Below, piece after piece: positions 59,969 to 64,000 of a DNA stretch of 64,000 nt (positions are counted from its first letter, which is position 1; every line of letters starts with the position of its first letter). Made by a program: the position numbers and the translations under genes. This DNA comes from Pseudoclavibacter sp. RFBB5 (GTDB lineage Bacteria; Actinomycetota; Actinomycetes; Actinomycetales; Microbacteriaceae): the NCBI RefSeq assembly GCF_002931555.1, contig NZ_PSTZ01000005.1, forward strand, positions 265,888 to 329,887. The letters run 5' to 3'. Under the pieces are notes generated by a model, which was not told the DNA's origin, did no database searches, and saw nothing but the letters and a program-made list of their open reading frames with translations.

Positions 59969-60880
59969 CTACTTCGCGCGGGCTGCCGGCGTGGAGCCGC
60001 AGATGTGCTTGAGCGTGCGCTCGGCGATCGGGTACGGGCGGTCGGCCGAGCAGCCGAACATGTCCTGCTCGACGATGCCGAAGATGTTCAGGTCGATCTC
60101 GGCGGCACGGGCCACGATGGGGCCGAGCTCCGGGATGCCGTTCGGCGGCTCGACCATGATCATGTCGGCTGCGGCCTCGGCCCACGGAACATCGTTCTTG
60201 AGGACGTCGAACAGGCGGTCAGGATCAACCTGCTTGAGGTGCAGGTAGCCGATGCGCTCGGGGTAGGCGTTCATGAGGCGCAGGCTGTCGCCGCCGTAGT
60301 ACGAGAAGTGACCCGTGTCGAGGCAGAGGTTCGTGTACCGAGCGTCGGTCTCGGTGAGCAGGCGCTCGACCTCGCGGTACGTGCCGACGTGGCTGTCGGC
60401 GTGCGAGTGGAACTGCTGCTTGACGCCGTACTCCTCGAGGAGTGCCTTGCCGAGGCGGTCATGGCCGGCCGCGAGGCGCGTCCACTGCTCGGCGTCGAGC
60501 GTGCGGGGCTCCTTCGCCTGGCCCGTGATGTCGTCACGCCACATGTCGGGGATCGTCACGAGGTGCTCGGCGCCGAGCTTCGAGGCGAGCCCCGCGACGG
60601 CGATGGCCTGGTCCCAGGCGCGCTGCCACTGGCTCTCGTCCTCGTTGTGGAAACCCGTGAAGACGGTTCCGGCCGAGAGCTTCAGGCCGCGCGACTCGAG
60701 TTCGTCGGAGAGCTGGTTGGGGTCGGTGGGGAGGTAGCCGTACGGGCCGAGCTCAATCCACGTGTAACCGGCCTTGACGACCTCGTCGAGGAAGGTCTGC
60801 CACGGGATCTGGCCCGGGTGATCGGGGAGCCAGATGCCCCAGGAGTCAGGTGCGGTTCCGATTCGGATGCTCTGCGACAT
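59969..60880 (-). CDS. iolE: myo-inosose-2 dehydratase
   Basis: A 303-residue IolE, a metal-dependent TIM-barrel enzyme that dehydrates scyllo-inosose to the trihydroxycyclohexanedione acted on by IolD. GTAPDSWGIWLPDHPGQIPW, GYTWIELGPYGYLPTDP, QFHSHADSHVGTY, LCLDTGHFSYYGGD and YLHLKQVDPD carry the family's acidic and His metal ligands. The ATG at 60880 lies 61 bp after the iolD stop. The ribosome-binding site is weak. Confidence 0.93.
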   Translation of the reverse strand: MSQSIRIGTAPDSWGIWLPDHPGQIPWQTFLDEVVKAGYTWIELGPYGYLPTDPNQLSDELESRGLKLSAGTVFTGFHNEDESQWQRAWDQAIAVAGLASKLGAEHLVTIPDMWRDDITGQAKEPRTLDAEQWTRLAAGHDRLGKALLEEYGVKQQFHSHADSHVGTYREVERLLTETDARYTNLCLDTGHFSYYGGDSLRLMNAYPERIGYLHLKQVDPDRLFDVLKNDVPWAEAAADMIMVEPPNGIPELGPIVARAAEIDLNIFGIVEQDMFGCSADRPYPIAERTLKHICGSTPAARAK

Positions 60881-60941
60881 CGTCGTCTGCTTTCTGTTGA
60901 GGGTCGTTCGGGGAGGTCGAGAAGAGGGTGTTGTCGTGGCG

Positions 60942-62840
60942 TCAGCCGAGGAGCGGCCGCTGGGCGGCCTTCTGCTCCTTGTAGGCCTCGAGCGCGCTCT
61001 TCGTGGAGTCGAGCGTGGAGGTCTCGGCGACCGGCACATCCCACCATCCTTCGCCGTCGGGGGCGTAGAGGAGCGGGTTGCTGTTGATGTGGATGAGGGT
61101 CGAGGTGTCAGATGCCTTCGCCGCGGCCATGGCGTCGCGCAGGTCGCTGATGGCGTTGGCGCTCGGCTCGATCTCGATCGTGGTGATGCCGTAGCTGCGC
61201 GCGTTGGCGGCGAGGTCGACGGGGAGGATCTCGTCGCCCTGGAAGTTCGAGCCGGCCTCGTCGAAGGCGCGGTACCAGGTGCCGAAGCGCTCGGAGCCGA
61301 CCGTCTCGGAGAGGTGGCCGATGGAGGCGTAGCCGTGGTTCTGGATGAGCACGACGATGATCTTGATGCCCTCGGCGACGGCAGTCACGAGCTCGGTGTG
61401 GAGCATGAGGTACGAGCCGTCGCCGACCATGACGATCACGTCGCGGTCGGGAGCCGCGCGGTGCACGCCCATGCCGCCTGCGATCTCGTAGCCCATGCAG
61501 GAGAACGCGTACTCGACGTGGTAGCCGAGCGGGTCGCGCACGCGCCAGAGCTTGTGCAGGTCGCCCGGCAGGGAGCCGGCGGCCTGGACGACGACGTCGC
61601 GCGGGTCGCTTGCGCCCTGCACAGCGCCGATGATCTCGGGCTGGCCCGGCAGCTCGAGGCCGCTCGGCTCGAACGCGGCGTCGACGGCCGCATCCCACCC
61701 GCTCTTCTCGGCGGCGATCTGCCGCGAGTAGTCGTCGCTCACGCGGAACCCGGAGAGGGCGCCGATGAGCTTCACGAGCGTCTCGCGCGCATCCGCCACG
61801 ACGGGCAGCTGCGAGCCGTGCTTGTAGGCGTCGAAGGCGGCCACGTTGATGTTGACGAAGCGCACGCCGTCGTTCTGGAACACCGTGCGGCTCGCCGTCG
61901 TGAAGTCGCTGTAGCGCGTGCCGATGCCGATGACGACGTCGGCCTGCGCCGCGAGGCGGTTCGCGGCGGTCGTGCCGGTGGCTCCGATGCCGCCGAGGTA
62001 CTGCGGGTGGTCCCAGTCGAGGGACCCGCCGCCTGCCTGGCTCGTGCCGACCGGGATGCCGGTGGCCTCGACGAACGCGCGCAGCTCGTCCTCAGCTCCC
62101 GAGTAGATGACGCCGCCGCCCGCGACGATGATCGGGTTCTTCGCGTTCTTGATCGCCTCGACAGCACGGGCGAGCGGACCGGCCTCGGGGAGGGGACGGC
62201 GGATGTGCCACTCGCGCTCCTCGAGGAAGGCGAGCGGCACGTCGATGAGCTCGGCCTGGACGTCCTCCGGCAGCGCGATCGTCACGGCACCCGTCTCGGC
62301 AGGGTCGGTGAGGACGCGCATGGCGGCGAGTGCGATCGAGAACAGCTGCTCGGGGCGCTGCACGCGGTCGAAGAAGCGGGAGAGGGGACGGAACGCATCC
62401 GTCACCTGGATGCCCGTGTCGTGCGGGAACTCGAGCTGCTGCAGCACGGGGTCGGAGACGCGCGTCGCGAAGGTGTCGCTCGGCAGGAGCAGTGCCGGCA
62501 GGCGGTTGGCCGTCGCGAGGGCGGCACCCGTGAGCATGTTGGCGGCGCCCGGTCCGACGGATGCGGCGCTCGCGTACGTCGCGCGGCGGCGGCGCATGCG
62601 CGCGTAACCCACCGACTGGTGCACCATCGCCTGCTCGTTGCGCGCCTGGAAGTACGGCATGAGGCTCGGGTCTTCGACGTTGGCCTGCTTGAGCGCCTGG
62701 CCGATGCCGGCGACATTGCCGTGGCCGAAGATCCCGAACATGCCGGGGATCGTGCGCTCGCGCACGTCGCCGTCGACGGTGTACTGCTTGCCGAGGAACT
62801 CGACGAGCGCCTGGCCGACGGTCATTCGCTTGGTTGACAT
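60942..62840 (-). CDS. iolD: 3D-(3,5/4)-trihydroxycyclohexane-1,2-dione acylhydrolase
   Basis: A 632-residue ThDP-dependent enzyme that opens the ring to 5-deoxyglucuronate in inositol catabolism. An N-terminal pyrimidine-binding domain (GIFGHGNVAGIGQAL, Glu-containing NEQAMVHQSVGYA), a central domain (PIIVAGGGVIYSGAEDE) and the C-terminal ThDP motif (VGDGSYLMLHTELVTA to LIQNHGYASIG) are complete. ATG 62840 is preferred to 62849 because AGAAAG directly abuts the earlier ATG. It lies 75 bp after iolB. Confidence 0.94.
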   Translation of the reverse strand: MSTKRMTVGQALVEFLGKQYTVDGDVRERTIPGMFGIFGHGNVAGIGQALKQANVEDPSLMPYFQARNEQAMVHQSVGYARMRRRRATYASAASVGPGAANMLTGAALATANRLPALLLPSDTFATRVSDPVLQQLEFPHDTGIQVTDAFRPLSRFFDRVQRPEQLFSIALAAMRVLTDPAETGAVTIALPEDVQAELIDVPLAFLEEREWHIRRPLPEAGPLARAVEAIKNAKNPIIVAGGGVIYSGAEDELRAFVEATGIPVGTSQAGGGSLDWDHPQYLGGIGATGTTAANRLAAQADVVIGIGTRYSDFTTASRTVFQNDGVRFVNINVAAFDAYKHGSQLPVVADARETLVKLIGALSGFRVSDDYSRQIAAEKSGWDAAVDAAFEPSGLELPGQPEIIGAVQGASDPRDVVVQAAGSLPGDLHKLWRVRDPLGYHVEYAFSCMGYEIAGGMGVHRAAPDRDVIVMVGDGSYLMLHTELVTAVAEGIKIIVVLIQNHGYASIGHLSETVGSERFGTWYRAFDEAGSNFQGDEILPVDLAANARSYGITTIEIEPSANAISDLRDAMAAAKASDTSTLIHINSNPLLYAPDGEGWWDVPVAETSTLDSTKSALEAYKEQKAAQRPLLG

Positions 62841-62868
62841 CTGCGTCATCTTTCTGCGTTGGTACTGA

Positions 62869-62898
62869 GCTGGTGCTGGTGCTGGTGCTAATGCTGGT
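62869..62898 (-). repeat. GCTGGT hexanucleotide repeat between iolB and iolD
   Basis: Five 6-bp units (plus-strand GCTGGT at 62869, 62875, 62881 and 62893, and GCTAAT at 62887) lie in the 75-bp iolB-iolD gap. It may be prone to slippage; no function is evident. Confidence 0.7.
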
Positions 62899-62915
62899 GC
62901 GTTGGAAGCGCGGCG

Positions 62916-63848
62916 TTACTGCTGGGGGCCGTAGGGGAGGCGGGAGTCGAACTCCTGGGAGGTCCACTGCTCGCGCACCCAGCCGTGGGCCGGGTCGTCG
63001 CTGATGAGCCATTCGCGCGCCTCATCTGGGCCGGCCATGACGTTGAGGTAGTACAGGTCGTAGCCTGGGGCCGCGACGGCGGGGCCGTGGTAGCCGAACG
63101 GGACCAGCGCGATGTCCCCCGTGCGCACGATCTCGTTGATGGAGATCTCGCCCGCTGGCGACGTGTAGGTCGCGAACATGCCGAAGGCGTCAGCGCCCTC
63201 GGGGACCGTCGCGTTCTTGGTGGGCTCGCTCTCGAAGTAGTAGATCTCCTCGAGGCGGCTCTCGTGGCCCGGGTGGTGCTCGTCGTGCTTGTGGGGCGGG
63301 TACGACGACCAGTTCTCGGCCGGTGTGATGACCTCGCACACGATGAGCTTGGCGGCCTGCAGCGAGCCGGGGATGCCGAAGTTCTGCACCTGCCGGCTCG
63401 AGCGGCCGGCGCCGCGCAGCTCGACCGGCACGTCGCCCTTGCGGAGCACCTGGAACGGGAAGACCTGGGTCGTCGGCGCCTCGGCGACGGCGACCCTGCC
63501 GTTCCCCGTGACGACGGCACTGGTGCCGACGGGCAGGTAGGCGACGTCTGCCGGACCGTCGAAGACCGAGGGGCGGCCCTCGAGCTCGACGGATGCGGGC
63601 GCATCCGCCCCGTCGAGCTCGAGGGCCGCGTCTCCGCGGAGGGGGATGACCATTCGCTCAATGTCGCCTGCGGGCAGCTCGAGGCGCACACCATCGGAGA
63701 GGTCTGCGACTCGGATGCCCGTGTGTTCCCAGCCGGGGAGCGTCGCATCGACGACGCTCTCCCAGCCGTCTCGCGAGAGGGCTCCGCGGGCCCTGAACCA
63801 GGTGTTCTCTGCTGTGTCCCTGGGGGAAGCTGCTGCGTGTGAGGACAT
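62916..63848 (-). CDS. iolB: 5-deoxy-glucuronate isomerase
   Basis: A 310-residue bicupin IolB that converts 5-deoxyglucuronate to 5-dehydro-2-deoxygluconate. The C-terminal cupin holds the metal motif SSYPPHKHDEHHPGHESRLE followed by IYYFE, and YHGPAVAAPGYDLYYLN; ROSSRQV-like residues (GRSSRQVQNFGIP) link the halves. The N-terminal ~40 residues are longer than in some homologues. AGAAAGA lies upstream of the ATG. It is the second gene visible in the operon, after the partial mmsA. Confidence 0.93.
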   Translation of the reverse strand: MSSHAAASPRDTAENTWFRARGALSRDGWESVVDATLPGWEHTGIRVADLSDGVRLELPAGDIERMVIPLRGDAALELDGADAPASVELEGRPSVFDGPADVAYLPVGTSAVVTGNGRVAVAEAPTTQVFPFQVLRKGDVPVELRGAGRSSRQVQNFGIPGSLQAAKLIVCEVITPAENWSSYPPHKHDEHHPGHESRLEEIYYFESEPTKNATVPEGADAFGMFATYTSPAGEISINEIVRTGDIALVPFGYHGPAVAAPGYDLYYLNVMAGPDEAREWLISDDPAHGWVREQWTSQEFDSRLPYGPQQ

Positions 63849-63914
63849 TGCTCGTGAGTCTTTCTAGGTGCGAATGGTCTGGCTAGCCGGTGGAGGCTAG
63901 TCGTTCTGGGCTGC

Positions 63915-64000
63915 TCAGTCGTTCTCGGGGAAGCCGAGGTTGATGCCGCCGTGCTTGGCGGGGTCGAGCCAGCGGCTGGTGACGGCTTTCTCGCGGGTGT
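63915..64000 (-). CDS. C-terminal end of a methylmalonate-semialdehyde dehydrogenase (partial)
   Basis: The minus-strand frame is open from the window edge to a TGA at 63917-63915. It encodes the last 28 residues, ending KAVTSRWLDPAKHGGINLGF plus PEND, which match the C-terminus of CoA-acylating (methyl)malonate-semialdehyde dehydrogenases (MmsA/IolA). These convert malonate semialdehyde to acetyl-CoA at the end of inositol catabolism, so the position at the head of iolB-iolD-iolE-iolG fits. The rest of the gene, and probably iolC, lies beyond the window. Confidence 0.7.
   Translation of the reverse strand, partial: TREKAVTSRWLDPAKHGGINLGFPEND

Noticed and set aside
60834..62837. A 667-codon plus-strand frame opposite iolD
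   Set aside because: It is the antisense shadow of iolD, with composition typical of such shadows and no recognisable motif.
62869..62898. CRISPR-like direct repeats
   Set aside because: The units are 6 bp, contiguous and without spacers; this is a simple hexanucleotide repeat.

Overview
The window is high-GC, densely coded DNA from an actinobacterium. The gene order (leuCD-murA-gpsA-ddl-thiL-rsmD-recG-coaD-DUF177-rpmF-rnc-mutM-smc-ftsY-ffh), the SCO4848-family and DUF3515 proteins, many GTG starts, and repeated promoter boxes placed 6-7 nt before start codons point to Microbacteriaceae or a close relative. This assignment is inferred from gene content; I see no rRNA gene or species marker. 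No tRNA, rRNA, CRISPR array, insertion sequence or integrase was found.

Region 1 (1-3789) is the end of a DUF58 / transglutaminase-like / FHA cluster. Its transglutaminase-like protein lacks the catalytic Cys and His. A second, apparently active copy of the module (MoxR ATPase, DUF58, transglutaminase) lies at 12978-17797.

Region 2 (3790-23942) is housekeeping: leuCD behind a putative leucine attenuator with its own leader peptide, murA, an acyltransferase, gpsA, ddl, a DUF3515 lipoprotein, thiL, rsmD, the MoxR module with recG, copC, coaD, DUF177, rpmF, rnc and mutM.

Region 3 (23943-46070) continues the conserved smc/ftsY/ffh backbone. It is interrupted by accessory genes: a divergent TetR/metallo-hydrolase pair with a clear palindromic operator, DUF1801, RNase HI, a lipoprotein, a methyltransferase, a two-domain GNAT, a DUF3516 helicase, terC behind a yybP-ykoY (manganese) riboswitch, a phosphoglycerate-mutase-like phosphatase, a DHA2-type exporter, a PQQ-type sugar dehydrogenase lipoprotein, a gamma-class carbonic anhydrase-like protein and a LATTG-anchored surface protein.

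Region 4 (46250-64000) is a catabolic island for inositol and related polyols. The minus-strand operon mmsA(partial)-iolB-iolD-iolE-iolG-TIM-barrel ends at a strong terminator. A sugar-porter gene follows with its own promoter. A second module holds a Gfo/Idh oxidoreductase with a TIM-barrel isomerase, a divergent LacI regulator and a GHMP kinase. A GntR/UTRA regulator and a tautomerase lie at the left edge. Three promoters here (tautomerase, Gfo/LacI, transporter) carry a TGTCCTRACA-type box that fits the IolR (GntR) operator as I recall it from Corynebacterium. A DEAD-box RNA helicase with a long structured leader and an EamA-GntR pair sit inside the island.

Regulatory features across the window: about a dozen genes appear leaderless (TANNNT, 6-7 nt, then ATG or GTG), two promoter pairs share overlapping divergent -10 boxes, and long perfect hairpins without U-tracts serve as probable terminators, some belonging to repeated families.
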